From: Nitrosopumilus sp. b1
GTDB taxonomy: Archaea; Thermoproteota; Nitrososphaeria; Nitrososphaerales; Nitrosopumilaceae
DNA: 64,000 nt
Direction of reading: 5' to 3'
NCBI RefSeq assembly: GCF_014078545.1
Contig: NZ_MU078707.1
Location: forward strand, 1 to 64,000
In this document: piece after piece, positions 43,557-52,846 of the stretch
Numbering within the stretch: position 1 is the first letter of the stretch
Layout: every line of letters begins with the position of its first letter
Position numbers and translations under genes: made by a program
The notes under the pieces: model-generated
What the model saw: only the letters and a program-made list of their open reading frames with translations
Databases searched by the model: none
Told to the model about the DNA's origin: nothing

Positions 43557-44483
43557 TTATTTTTTAGATTTATTTTTGTTCTGATTTGGTTTGTTTTGTG
43601 GTTTGTTTGGTTTTTGTTTGTTTTTGTTTTGATTCTGCTGTGGTTTTGGTTTGTTTTGATTTTGTTTGTTTGGGTTTTGTTGGGGGTTTCTCTTTGGGGA
43701 TTCCTTGACAAATTTCTTGTACAATTCATAGGCTTTGTTTACATTTGCATTGCCATGAACTATTGCTCGCACGGCTTTAATCATCGGTACAGGATAATCA
43801 GATTGCCAGATGTTTCTTCCCATATCTACGCCGACTGCGCCTGCTTTGATTGCATTATATGTTAATTTTAGTGCGTCAAGTTCTGGAATCTTTTTTCCAC
43901 CAGCGATAATCACTGGCACAGGGCAAGAGTCTACAACTTTTTCAAAGTTATCACAATAGTATGTCTTGACAATGTGAGCACCCTGCTCTGCTGCAACGCG
44001 GCATGCAAGTGACAGATATCTTGCATCTTTTCCTAATTCTTTTCCAACTGCAGTAACTGCCAATACAGGAATGCCATAGTCTTCTGCCTCATTGACTAGT
44101 TTACCCAAATTTACAATTGTTTGATTTTCATATTTGGAACCAACAAAGACAGACATTGCCAATGCACTCGCGTTTAATCTGATTGCATCTTTGATGCTAA
44201 CTGTAATTTGCTCTTGTGAAAGGTCCTCACCAATAATGCTTGGACCTCCAGAAACGCGTAAGACGATAGGAATCGGATATCTAGAGTCTACGGATGTTCT
44301 CTGTACTCCTCTTGTGAGCATTAGTGAATCACAGTATTTCAAGAGCGGGGCAATTGTCTTTCTTGGATTCTCTAGTCTTTCTGTAGGACCCAAAAAGTAT
44401 CCGTGATCAACTGCTAGCATTAATGCCCGATTATCTTGAGGTTTGATGATTCGTGCTAGTCTGTTTTTTAATCCCCAGTCCAA
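43557..44483 (-). CDS. LsrF/DeoC-type class I aldolase with Asn/Lys/Gln/Pro-rich tail
   Basis: 308 residues. The barrel part (1-262) matches the LsrF family: AVDHGYFLGPTERLENP, MLTRGVQR, HIVKTYYCDNFEKV (Schiff-base Lys), VIIAGGKK and GVDMGRNIWQSDYP. In bacteria LsrF is a thiolase acting on a phosphorylated ketone in autoinducer breakdown; archaeal relatives include ADH synthase and FBP aldolase. Residues after about 262 are only N, K, Q, P with few S, R (43557-43700), a disordered, very basic tail not found in LsrF. Reaction in this organism is not decided. Confidence 0.85.
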   Translation of the reverse strand: MDWGLKNRLARIIKPQDNRALMLAVDHGYFLGPTERLENPRKTIAPLLKYCDSLMLTRGVQRTSVDSRYPIPIVLRVSGGPSIIGEDLSQEQITVSIKDAIRLNASALAMSVFVGSKYENQTIVNLGKLVNEAEDYGIPVLAVTAVGKELGKDARYLSLACRVAAEQGAHIVKTYYCDNFEKVVDSCPVPVIIAGGKKIPELDALKLTYNAIKAGAVGVDMGRNIWQSDYPVPMIKAVRAIVHGNANVNKAYELYKKFVKESPKRNPQQNPNKQNQNKPKPQQNQNKNKQKPNKPQNKPNQNKNKSKK

Positions 44484-44529
44484 TTTACTTCGATTTTAAA
44501 AGAAACGAAATACCTTTCTTAAGCCTTTC

Positions 44530-45558
44530 TCATTTTGTGATAATTATTTTCATTGCATTTAATCCGGTTTTTGCATGCTCAAATGCCTTTTGAGAATCTG
44601 CAATATTGTACTTGTGAGTGATTAATTGTTTTACATCAACTCTAGAATTTGCAATGAGCTCCAGTGCTTCTTTTGTATCATTATCAGATGCGGCATAACT
44701 AGTAAGCAGCGTTATCTCTTTGGAGTAGACTGCACTCATGTCAAGATTTATCGTATCACCCTTTGATGGAACACCAAACATCATTACTGTTCCTCCTTTT
44801 CGCACAAGGTCAATTGCATCAAGTAAAGCATTTAGATTTCCAGTGGCAACAATTGCAACATCAACTCCACGTCCGGATGTCTCCTCTAGAATAATCTCTT
44901 TTCTGGAATTATCAGTAGAATGAAGTGTTTTAGTAACATTGAATTTTTTTGCAAAGTCTAATCTATACTCATTGACATCAAGACAGAATATTTTGTCAAA
45001 TCCGTATGCCTGTGAAAGCATAACATGCATCATTCCTGTTGGTCCAACACCAAAAATTGCTACAGAGTCTCCTTTATGATAATCAATCTTTGACCATGCT
45101 CTGGTACAGCACGCAAGGGGCTCAATCATTGATGCCTCCTCAAAGCTCATAGAGTCTGGAAGTTTTAGTACACCATCATGTGTTACGTTCCACTCGGGTA
45201 CAATGTACTGCTCTGATAATCCACATGGGGAGAGATTTGTCTCATAGTATTTTTTGCACATTGTTTCATTTCCATGCGTACAGTAATGACATGAATAACA
45301 AGGAACGTGATGATGAGTAAAGACACGATCACCTTTTTTAAAATCAGTCACATTACTGCCAACTTCTAAGACCGTACCAGCTGGCTCGTGTCCTAATTTC
45401 ATTGATGGTTGACCGTATTGACCAAACACTTTTTCAACATCAGAGCCACAAATTCCACAACACTGCATTTGCACTAGAATATCACCAGGACCTAATTCTG
45501 GTAATGAGGTATCCTTGATTGAAACAACTGATGGTTTTTCAACAAAGGCAGTCTTCAT
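44530..45558 (-). CDS. Zinc-dependent alcohol dehydrogenase (MDR family)
   Basis: 342 residues. Catalytic zinc ligands are in CCGICGSDVEK and GHEPAGTVLEVG. The structural zinc set is CYSCHYCTHGNETMC. The coenzyme motif is VAIFGVGPTGMMHVMLS, followed by an acidic residue after strand 2 (LDVNEYRL), favouring NAD. It resembles sorbitol/threonine dehydrogenases. Substrate unknown. Confidence 0.9.
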   Translation of the reverse strand: MKTAFVEKPSVVSIKDTSLPELGPGDILVQMQCCGICGSDVEKVFGQYGQPSMKLGHEPAGTVLEVGSNVTDFKKGDRVFTHHHVPCYSCHYCTHGNETMCKKYYETNLSPCGLSEQYIVPEWNVTHDGVLKLPDSMSFEEASMIEPLACCTRAWSKIDYHKGDSVAIFGVGPTGMMHVMLSQAYGFDKIFCLDVNEYRLDFAKKFNVTKTLHSTDNSRKEIILEETSGRGVDVAIVATGNLNALLDAIDLVRKGGTVMMFGVPSKGDTINLDMSAVYSKEITLLTSYAASDNDTKEALELIANSRVDVKQLITHKYNIADSQKAFEHAKTGLNAMKIIITK

Positions 45559-45684
45559 AAAAAAATGACGGCTGATGAGTATAAGTACATTAATGAAAAT
45601 GCAAAAAATGTTTATTTTTTCGTAACAATTTGGCCAATGTGAACATGAATTTATTCATATTCTATTTTTTTGCAGCATAATTAG

Positions 45685-45918
45685 ATGGCACGCTGGGATA
45701 ACTATGAGCCTGACTGGGTAGAGTCTGAAGAGGAATCAAAGCTGATAGAAAAATTCAATCAGTATGTGGATTTGCAAAGGGAGCAGACAAAAAAGGAAAA
45801 AGAATCAATAGACAAGACTCCAAAGTTTCTAAAAAATCAAAATATGCTAATTGGAATAATTGAAGGAGTTATTCTATCAGGATTAGCAGTTGCTTTTGCA
45901 ATAATGGTTACTAGTTAG
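45685..45918 (+). CDS. Small tail-anchored protein of unknown function
   Basis: 77 residues. The acidic, helical N-terminus (WDNYEPDWVESEEESKLIEKF) is followed by a C-terminal hydrophobic helix (about 54-74, IGIIEGVILSGLAVAFAIMV), so it is likely inserted by its tail. It overlaps the convergent atpF gene by 4 bases. No family recognised. Confidence 0.7.
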   Translation: MARWDNYEPDWVESEEESKLIEKFNQYVDLQREQTKKEKESIDKTPKFLKNQNMLIGIIEGVILSGLAVAFAIMVTS

Positions 45919-46208
45919 ACACCCAAAATCTTTTTGAGCATTACACGATAGTCAACTTCGGTCTTTTTGCTTCCAACAGAGGGTAAGGCAAATACCAATG
46001 TTGATGATTGTGCACGAAGATCTGTGAGCTGATCATTTATTGGCTCTGAGATATCATCGCTGACAAGAATTAATCCAACATCAGAGTCACCAGATAATTT
46101 TTTGATTTCATCTAGTGCTCCCTCTGGAGTCTCTGAAATTATTCCTGGAACTCCAGCCAATTGAAAGCTTGTGACAAATGACCTGCTGCCAACAGTTACT
46201 ATCTTCAC
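45915..46208 (-). CDS. atpF: A-type ATP synthase subunit F
   Basis: 97 residues. MKIVTVGSRSFVTSFQLAGVPG at the start, ALDEIKKLSGDSDVGLILVSDDIS in the middle and the C-terminal LVFALPSVGS match V/A-type ATPase subunit F, a regulatory element of the central stalk. It stands alone here; the other subunits are not in this window. Confidence 0.9.
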   Translation of the reverse strand: MKIVTVGSRSFVTSFQLAGVPGIISETPEGALDEIKKLSGDSDVGLILVSDDISEPINDQLTDLRAQSSTLVFALPSVGSKKTEVDYRVMLKKILGV

Positions 46209-46298
46209 AGATCGAAAGATGAATCATACCAATTTAACCCTTTTTGGAATGGATCGCAGATTAGCAAGATTGATTAGTCAAGTTTTGAGAAAATTGTC

Positions 46299-46592
46299 AT
46301 GTCAGTAGATACACAGAAGCAAGTTTACTTGTTTACTCATGGAAGAATGGACTTGCAAGAAAAATCCATCAATGCTCTAGTTGCAAAAGGTTTTTCAAAA
46401 GACAAGATAGTCATGGCATCTCCAAACAAAGTTGGAAATGTTGGCGATTATATGGCAATGCTGTGGATGCCTCCAAATCCTGATCACATCAAAATCCAGG
46501 TGATTACCAAAGTAGAAGAGGTAAAACCAGAAGGAATGATTGGTTTGTGGAAGGGAGTATCAAAGGATGACTTGTTTACAGTTCCGCTGTAG
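46299..46592 (+). CDS. Conserved hypothetical protein
   Basis: 97 residues, alpha/beta. 'VYLFTHGRMDLQEKSINALVAKGFSKDKIVMASPNKVG' suggests a small Rossmann-like or ferredoxin-like fold; no catalytic motif was seen. It is convergent with an unknown gene two bases downstream. Function unknown. Confidence 0.7.
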   Translation: MSVDTQKQVYLFTHGRMDLQEKSINALVAKGFSKDKIVMASPNKVGNVGDYMAMLWMPPNPDHIKIQVITKVEEVKPEGMIGLWKGVSKDDLFTVPL

Positions 46593-46594
46593 AT

Positions 46595-46846
46595 TTAGCT
46601 AAATCCTGCACCAAAATTGTCACCCTTTTGTAGTGGATCAAAGTCATCATTACTTTTTAGTTTCAGATACAAGAGTGCTTCATAGACTAGCTGCAATGCA
46701 GATTCATCATTTAATGAAAAGTTTGTCTTTGCATAGTTGTGATACTTTTCTAGCTTTTTTGGATCCTGCTCATCTGGAGATAGATTGTCCTGAGTCATTA
46801 TAGTTGAAATCTTTTCAATTTTGGAATCATAACCAGAATCAGACAA
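46595..46846 (-). CDS. Small hypothetical protein
   Basis: 83 residues, acidic and helical (SALQLVYEALLYLKLKSNDDF). No known domain. It follows the DUF6659-like gene by 36 nt on the same strand and may be co-transcribed with it. Confidence 0.6.
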   Translation of the reverse strand: MSDSGYDSKIEKISTIMTQDNLSPDEQDPKKLEKYHNYAKTNFSLNDESALQLVYEALLYLKLKSNDDFDPLQKGDNFGAGFS

Positions 46847-46882
46847 TAACTATCAAAAGTATCCAATGCTTTTAAGTTGTAT

Positions 46883-47254
46883 CTAGATTTTTGAGACTAT
46901 TTTTTTGACAGTGTTAACGATTGAGACTTTTTTTGTAATGCTAAGCTCTGGTTCTACAGTTACAAAGACAGTATACTTTGGAGTATACACAACTAGCTGG
47001 GTTACCTTTTCTCGCTCAACGTGAACGTAACGTACCTTTCCTAGAGTTTTATCAAATCCTTTTCTCATCTTTCTGCGTTCTGCTACTTGTTTGCAAAAGT
47101 GTTCCTCTTCTCTTTGAGATTCAAGTGAGGTCTTTCCCTCTTTCATTATTCCCTCCACAATGTTTCCCTTGAGGTCAATTATTGCAACAAAACGTACCTT
47201 GGAATCAATCTTGATAATCTTTTCTGCGATTCCCATCAGGTCTTTTCCAGCCAA
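46883..47254 (-). CDS. DUF6659-like small protein
   Basis: 123 residues. KVRFVAIIDLKGNIVEGIMKEG, ERRKMRKGFDKTLGKVRYVHVEREKVTQLVVYT and the C-terminal helix repeat the plan of the protein at 32106-32465. Several positions are identical between the two (KVRF, MKEG, KMRK, FD, LG.V). The paralogue at 30765 is less close. Role unknown; a signalling or regulatory sensor is possible. Confidence 0.72.
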   Translation of the reverse strand: MAGKDLMGIAEKIIKIDSKVRFVAIIDLKGNIVEGIMKEGKTSLESQREEEHFCKQVAERRKMRKGFDKTLGKVRYVHVEREKVTQLVVYTPKYTVFVTVEPELSITKKVSIVNTVKKIVSKI

Positions 47255-47295
47255 GTGATCATGGCTTTACTGGCGCAAATATAATGTTTAGTGCA

Positions 47296-47592
47296 CTATA
47301 GATCGGCAAATATTCCAGAAATAAATGCTGAGAACTCTTCGTCTGAGAAAATTATCTTTTCAAATTTATTTTCTTTTTGTGCAATTCGGATTGCCTTTAG
47401 ATGATAACACTCTTTTTTGTCATTTAATTGACCAAAATAAAATCCAGGACACGAGCAATAATCCATTTCAGGATAAATCCAGTGTTCTTTTCCTTGTCCC
47501 ACGATAGTCCAAATTTTTCTCTGACTGGGTTCAAATAGGTGTAGTTTGATTCTGTTTTCTTCAAGTGAGCTCTGAATCTTTTCTTTAGTCAC
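47296..47592 (-). CDS. SWIM zinc-finger protein
   Basis: 98 residues. The CSCPGFYFGQLNDKKECYHLKAI segment gives the C-X-C...C-X-H pattern of the SWIM zinc finger. The family takes part in DNA or protein binding, e.g. in recombination (Shu complex in eukaryotes). The beta-rich N-terminus (KIWTIVGQGKEHWIYP) suits the SWIM fold. Archaeal members are poorly studied. Confidence 0.82.
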   Translation of the reverse strand: MTKEKIQSSLEENRIKLHLFEPSQRKIWTIVGQGKEHWIYPEMDYCSCPGFYFGQLNDKKECYHLKAIRIAQKENKFEKIIFSDEEFSAFISGIFADL

Positions 47593-47626
47593 AAGGGTTT
47601 AATTGAAAATCTAGGGTATATTTTTG

Positions 47627-48376
47627 ATGGTTTCTACAAGAATTGTACCTCTCAAGCCAGCCTTGATTCTAGAGGGAGAGAAAAAGAATCTCATAGTATC
47701 TGATTTACACATTGGATTTGAGTCAAATTTTTCTGCAAATAAGATTTCCTTGGGAAAAAACACATCCACAAAAGAGACAATATCTGAAATTTCAGAATTA
47801 ATCAGATCAGAAACTCCAGATACAGTAATTTTGCTAGGAGATGTAAAATCCAGTATCAAAAATATTTCAAAAAACGAATGGGATGATGTCCCGATGTTCT
47901 TTAATGAAATCAAAGAAAGGGCAGAAGTGATTCTAGTTCCTGGAAATCATGATGCAAACATTCAGCGACTTGTACCGGAAGGAGTTACAATGATTAGCTC
48001 AACTGGATTAGTAATCGATAATGTTCTTTTGACACACGGTCATACAATGCCATCTGAGAACTTTGCGCATGTAGATAAGATCATCATGGGTCACATTCAT
48101 CCAGTGTTTTTTTCAGAAGAGTCAGTGCTAAACGGTCAAAGAGTTTGGGTATCAATAAAGACAGAAAAACAAAATATTTTTCCATCAAGCAACGGAGAGA
48201 TTGAAATTACAATCATCCCTTCATTTAACAGATACTTTTATGCGACACATAGAAACAAATTCAAAAAATCCATCTCGCCAATTATTCAAAAGATCAAAGA
48301 AATATCAGCTGCAAGAATTGTAACACTTGATGGCACCATAATAGGTGATGAATCAAACATCAAAGAAGTGATCTAG
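47627..48376 (+). CDS. Metallophosphoesterase (calcineurin-like)
   Basis: 249 residues from the ATG at 47627. The five metal motifs are seen: VSDLHIGFE (D-x-H), LLGDVK (GD), PGNHDAN (GNHD), THGH and GHIHP (GHxH). It resembles the archaeal phosphoesterase of COG1407, sometimes adjacent to helicase Hel308/Lhr genes. Substrate unknown. The stop overlaps the carB stop (convergent, 4 bases). Confidence 0.9.
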   Translation: MVSTRIVPLKPALILEGEKKNLIVSDLHIGFESNFSANKISLGKNTSTKETISEISELIRSETPDTVILLGDVKSSIKNISKNEWDDVPMFFNEIKERAEVILVPGNHDANIQRLVPEGVTMISSTGLVIDNVLLTHGHTMPSENFAHVDKIIMGHIHPVFFSEESVLNGQRVWVSIKTEKQNIFPSSNGEIEITIIPSFNRYFYATHRNKFKKSISPIIQKIKEISAARIVTLDGTIIGDESNIKEVI

Positions 48377-51300
48377 GGAATTGGGTCATATGGCTCGATT
48401 GGATCCCGTGTTGTCTTGTTTTTTTGCAGCCAATCAAGCGTTTTTACAAAAGACTCTGCAAATTCAGGTGTTGTCAAGACTGGAACGCCAAGCTCAAGTG
48501 CCTTACGTCGAATCAGATACTCATCATCTAGCATGTCAACGTACTTTTCAAGTGTTGATGTACTTGGGATGTTTATGATAAAGTTGATTTTCCTATCATA
48601 AAGTAAATCTGCAATGTTTGGCTTGCGCTCTGGCTCACTAATCTTGTGTACTACCTGAATATTTCCAACCTTTTCTTCAAAGAATTCAGCAGTGTGCTCT
48701 GTTGCCAAAATCTCAAAGCCAAGTTTTTTGAGCAATGCAATAGTTGGAAGTAAAATTTCCTTGTTTTCAGAACCCCCAATAGTCACCAAAGCCGTGCCTG
48801 ATTTTGGCAGATTATACCCTACAGAGGTAAAGGCCTTTGATAATGCATCATAAAAGCTGGTACCAAAACATGCAGCCTCACCAGTTGATTGCATCTCAAC
48901 GCCTAGCACAATGTCAGCTCCGGATAACTGCATAAATGAAAACTGCGGTACCTTGATTCCATAATTATGAATCTTCTTCCACTGATCGTGTGGGATTGGT
49001 GGTAATGGTTTTCCTAAGATTGCCTGAGATGCGAGATTAATCAAATTTGTCTTAACAAGCTTTGATACAAACGGCATTGAGCGGGACGCTCTAATGTTTA
49101 GCTCAATGACATACACCTGTCCTTCATGAATTAAAAATTGCAGATTAAATGGTCCTTTGATGTTAAACTCTAGTGCAATGTTATTTGTATATGTTGTAAT
49201 TGTTTCAATGACTTTGTTGTTTAGTCGCCATGGCGGAATGCACATCATTGCATCACCAGAGTGAACACCCGCATTGTCAATGTGCTCAACAATAGCACCA
49301 ATGATTACATTTTTTCCATCAGATACTCCATCAACGTCTACCTCAAGTGAATTTAGCATGAACTTTGAAATGACTACAGGATGATCAGGTGATACTGTTG
49401 TTGCCTCTTGGATGTAATGTTTGAGCTCATCTTGTGACCATACAACCTTCATTGCAGCTCCACTTAGCACATATGATGGTCTAACAATTACAGGGTATCC
49501 AACTTCTTGTGCAAAACTTTTTGCCTCATTAATGTTTGAGAATGCCTGCCACTTTGGTTGCTTTATGTGCAGCTTGTCTAGTATTGCACTAAATGTTGAA
49601 CGATTCTCTGCCCTGTCAACATCTTTTGCACTGGTTCCAAGAATCTTTACGTTGTTTGCAGCAAGTCCCGGCGTGAGATTGTTTGCCGTCTGTCCTCCAA
49701 CACATGTGATGACGCCCTTTGGTGATTCAAAGTCTACAATATCAAGAATTCTTTCTTGTGTTAGCTCCTCAAAGTATAATCTACTTGGAATGTCATAATC
49801 AGTAGATACTGTTTCAGGATTACAATTAACTACGGTGATATTTTTCTCTCCATTATCCTTGAGCCCCCATACCATGTTCACTGTACCCCAATCAAACTCT
49901 ACACTGCTTCCAATTCTGTATGGACCAGCACCCAAAACCATCGTCCCACGCTCAGAATCATCAATTTTGATGTCGTTAGTATTTCCGCCATATGTCATGT
50001 AGAGATAGTTTGTCTTTGCAGGCCATTCAGCCGCCAGTGTATCAATTTGATTTACAACAGGAATAATTCCGGCATCTTTTCGTATCTTTCGTATTTCTTC
50101 AGGAGTCTTTTCTACTGCACGAGCAATCTGATTATCTGAGAAGCCAAGATGTTTTGATTCACGTAACAGTTTTTCATCAAGATTTTTTTCTTTTAGTCTC
50201 TTTTCTATCTGTACAATATTGTTAATCTTTTCAATAAACCACGGGTCTATTGCAGAGAGTTTGTAAATTTTTTCAACTGAGATCCCTTTTTTGAGTGCTG
50301 CTGCAACATAATACAGAATCAGATCATCAGGCTTTGAGAGATGATTCTCAATGTCTTCCTCATCGTATGTCTTGCCGTTTAATCTATTCAGTACTAGTCC
50401 ATCGTTTCCAATATCAAGCATCCTAATTGCCTTTTGTAGGGATTCCTCAAATGTTCTGCCAACTGCCATTACTTCCCCAACTGACTTCATTGTAGGACCT
50501 AGTTTTCTGTTTACAAGCTCAAACTTTGAAAAGTCCCAACGAGGATGTTTTGTTACAACATAATCAAGGGATGGCTCAAAGCATGCAGTGGTAGATTTTG
50601 TAATTTTGTTTACAAGCTCTGGCAATGAATAACCCAATCCAATCTTTGCAGACATGTATGCTAGTGGATAACCAGTTGCTTTGCTTGCAAGTGCAGATGA
50701 ACGTGATAGTCTAGGGTTGATTTCTATTGCAACGTATCTATCAGATTCAGGTTCCAATGCATACTGGATGTTGCATTCACCAACTATTCCAACATGAGAT
50801 GTTGCTCGCAATGCAGCAGAACGCAACATATGATATTCATGATTATCAATTGTTTGGGATGGTGCAATGACAATGTTATCGCCAGTGTGAACTTTCATTG
50901 CAAGGACATTTTCCATATTACACACAATTACACTGTTGCGCTCAAAGTCACGCATCACCTCATACTCGATTTGTTTCCAGTGTCCAATGTATTCCTCGAT
51001 TAGTACCTGACCAACTAGACTAGCATTTATTCCTCTATCAACTATTTCGTGCAGCTCAATCTCATTGTACGCAACACCACCACCTTTTCCACCAAGGGTG
51101 TATGCCACTCGTATAATCACAGGATATCCTAATTCCTCGGCAACCTTTTTTGCATCGGTAAAATTAGTCACAGTCTTGCTTCGCAGTACTGGAACGCCAC
51201 ATTCAGTCATGGAATCTTTGAATAGTTGCCTGTCTTCTGTGCGCTGGATTCCAGGTACCTGAGTTCCCAGTACATTTACGCCGTATTTTTTGAGAACCCC

Positions 51301-51636
51301 AGTCTCCTCTAGTTTAACGCCACAGTTCAGTGCAGTCTGTCCTCCATATGCAAGCATAATTCCATCTGGTCTTTCTGATTCCACAATAGATTCAACATAT
51401 TCTGGATTAACAGGAAGCAAGTACACCTTGTCTGCAAATCTAGTATCTGTTTGGATAGTAGCAATGTTTGGATTAATCAGTACACTCTTGATTCCATCTT
51501 CGCGAATTGCCTTGAGGCATTGGCTACCGGAGTAGTCGAATTGGCGGTCGTTTTAGCGACTCTCGCCGGCTTCTCCGATTTTAATTGCCCCACTACCAAG
51601 AACTAGAATTTTTTTTATCGACTCATTTTTTGGCAG
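48373..51636 (-). CDS. carB: Carbamoyl-phosphate synthase large subunit, interrupted by a predicted 21-nt intron
   Basis: Without the 21 nt at 51541-51561 the frame runs 1080 codons, the normal CarB length (two ATP-grasp halves and a C-terminal MGS-type domain). With them it carries a TAA between GSGAIKIGEAGE and FDYSGSQCLKAIRE, a nearly invariant motif. The rest (1017 codons) is intact, so simple decay is unlikely. The start is inferred as CTG at 51636 (MPKNESIKKILVLGSGAIK), 6 nt after GGAGGAGG; no ATG, GTG or TTG lies in frame before the insertion. It makes carbamoyl phosphate for arginine and pyrimidines, with carA 13 nt overlapping upstream. Confidence 0.9.
51541..51561 (-). other. Predicted 21-nt archaeal (bulge-helix-bulge) intron in carB
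   Basis: The minus-strand RNA can fold as: exon-1 GGCG (51567-51564), bulge AGA (51563-51561), GUCG (51560-51557), loop CUAAAA, CGAC (51550-51547), CGCC (51546-51543), bulge AAU (51542-51540). GGCG/CGCC is a 4-bp central helix flanked by two 3-nt bulges; GUCG/CGAC is the inner helix. EndA cutting after the second base of each bulge excises exactly 51561-51541 and rejoins GAG|TTC, giving GEAGEFDYSG. A further 7-bp helix (51573-51579 with 51526-51532) closes the structure, although it is separated by an internal loop. Splicing is inferred, not observed. Confidence 0.82.
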
Positions 51637-52795
51637 ATGTTCCCTCCTCCATTAGGTGTCTCAGCTTTTCAAAAACGAACTTACAATCATAAGGTCCCGG
51701 TGATGCTTCCGGATGAAATTGCACTGCAATGCATCTTTTGTCTTTGTGTTTAATTCCCTCAACAGTTTGATCATCGGCATTCTTAAACCACAGCTCAAAC
51801 TCGGAATTGCTTAACGAATCAGGATCAATACAGTATCCGTGATTCTGACTAGTAACATAAACTTGATTATTCTCTAAATTGATACATGGTTTGTTTTGTC
51901 CTCGATGTCCGTATTTTAGCTTGTATGTTTGGGCATTTCCTGCAAGACCAATTATCTGAGCCCCAAGACAAATTCCCAAAGTAGGAATGTTTTGTTTTAT
52001 CAATTCCTTTGCAGTGTTAATCGTATCAGGACAGCTGAGGGGGTCCCCAGGTCCATTGCTAATTACCACTCCCTTTGGTTTGTAGGATAGAATTTTATCA
52101 ATCGATGCATTCCAGGGTAACTTTACAACCTTGTATCCAATGTCACGCACGTTTCGCAGTATTGCATTTTTTGCCCCAGTGTCTATTACCACAACACAGT
52201 CAGAATCATTACCATAGGTCTCTTCTTGTTTGGTAGAGACGACATCCATAAATTTTTCAGAGTTGTATGGTGTGACGTTTTTTAGCTGCTCCTTGACTTG
52301 TGCATCATCAATTGGAGTATCAGATACTACAAGGGCTGCCATCATGACACCTTGGCTTCGTAGCTTTGTAGTCAGTGCCCTAGTATCAATTCCAGAAATT
52401 CCTGGAATCTTTTCATTGTACATCCACTCATCAAGAGTCATCGATAATGTCCAGTGACTGGCAGTAAGAGATAATTCATGAATTACGAGTCCACGGGCCT
52501 GAATTTTCCCGGATTCAAAGTATTTTGGAATCCCGGATTCGTCATTTGTTTTAGGGTCAGGAACACCATAGTTTCCAACTAGAGGATAGGTTAGAGTTAG
52601 AATTTGGCCGCTGTACGAAGGATCGGTAAGCGTTTCGGTGTATCCGACCATTCCTGTATTGAATACAATCTCGCCAAATGTTGTTGTAGAATAACCAAAG
52701 CCCATCCCTTCAAGAACGGTTCCATCATCGAGGATCAGCTTCCCAAACTTGTTGGCGTGTTGTGATTTTTTAGTGGAAATTGTGACCCTCGACAA
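51623..52795 (-). CDS. carA: Carbamoyl-phosphate synthase small subunit
   Basis: 390 residues. The N-terminal domain (GKLILDDGTVLEGMGFGY, VFNTGMVGYTETLTDPSY, IPGISGIDTRALT) and the glutaminase domain with LGICLGAQIIGLA (Cys nucleophile) and FHPEASPGP (His/Glu) are intact. It supplies ammonia from glutamine to CarB. The TTG start at 52795 is about 22 nt after a TTTAAATT box (52812-52819), a probable leaderless start. Its stop overlaps the carB start by 14 bases. Confidence 0.97.
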   Translation of the reverse strand: MSRVTISTKKSQHANKFGKLILDDGTVLEGMGFGYSTTTFGEIVFNTGMVGYTETLTDPSYSGQILTLTYPLVGNYGVPDPKTNDESGIPKYFESGKIQARGLVIHELSLTASHWTLSMTLDEWMYNEKIPGISGIDTRALTTKLRSQGVMMAALVVSDTPIDDAQVKEQLKNVTPYNSEKFMDVVSTKQEETYGNDSDCVVVIDTGAKNAILRNVRDIGYKVVKLPWNASIDKILSYKPKGVVISNGPGDPLSCPDTINTAKELIKQNIPTLGICLGAQIIGLAGNAQTYKLKYGHRGQNKPCINLENNQVYVTSQNHGYCIDPDSLSNSEFELWFKNADDQTVEGIKHKDKRCIAVQFHPEASPGPYDCKFVFEKLRHLMEEGTSAKK

Positions 52796-52846
52796 GTACT
52801 TTTGATAGATGATTTAAATTTTGTGAGCGGTGATCGCAGTTTTTGA

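Noticed and set aside
43538-43729. 63-residue ORF rich in Asn, Lys and Thr
   Set aside because: It is a frame-shifted reading of the low-complexity tail of the LsrF-type aldolase.
51541-51561. carB stop codon explained as selenocysteine or pyrrolysine readthrough
   Set aside because: The codon is TAA, not TGA or TAG. Readthrough would also leave seven foreign residues inside a nearly invariant motif.
51541-51561. carB as a pseudogene or sequencing error
   Set aside because: The insertion is 21 nt, in frame, and bounded exactly by bulge cut sites. The other 1017 codons are intact and carA is complete. An error cannot be fully excluded without reads.
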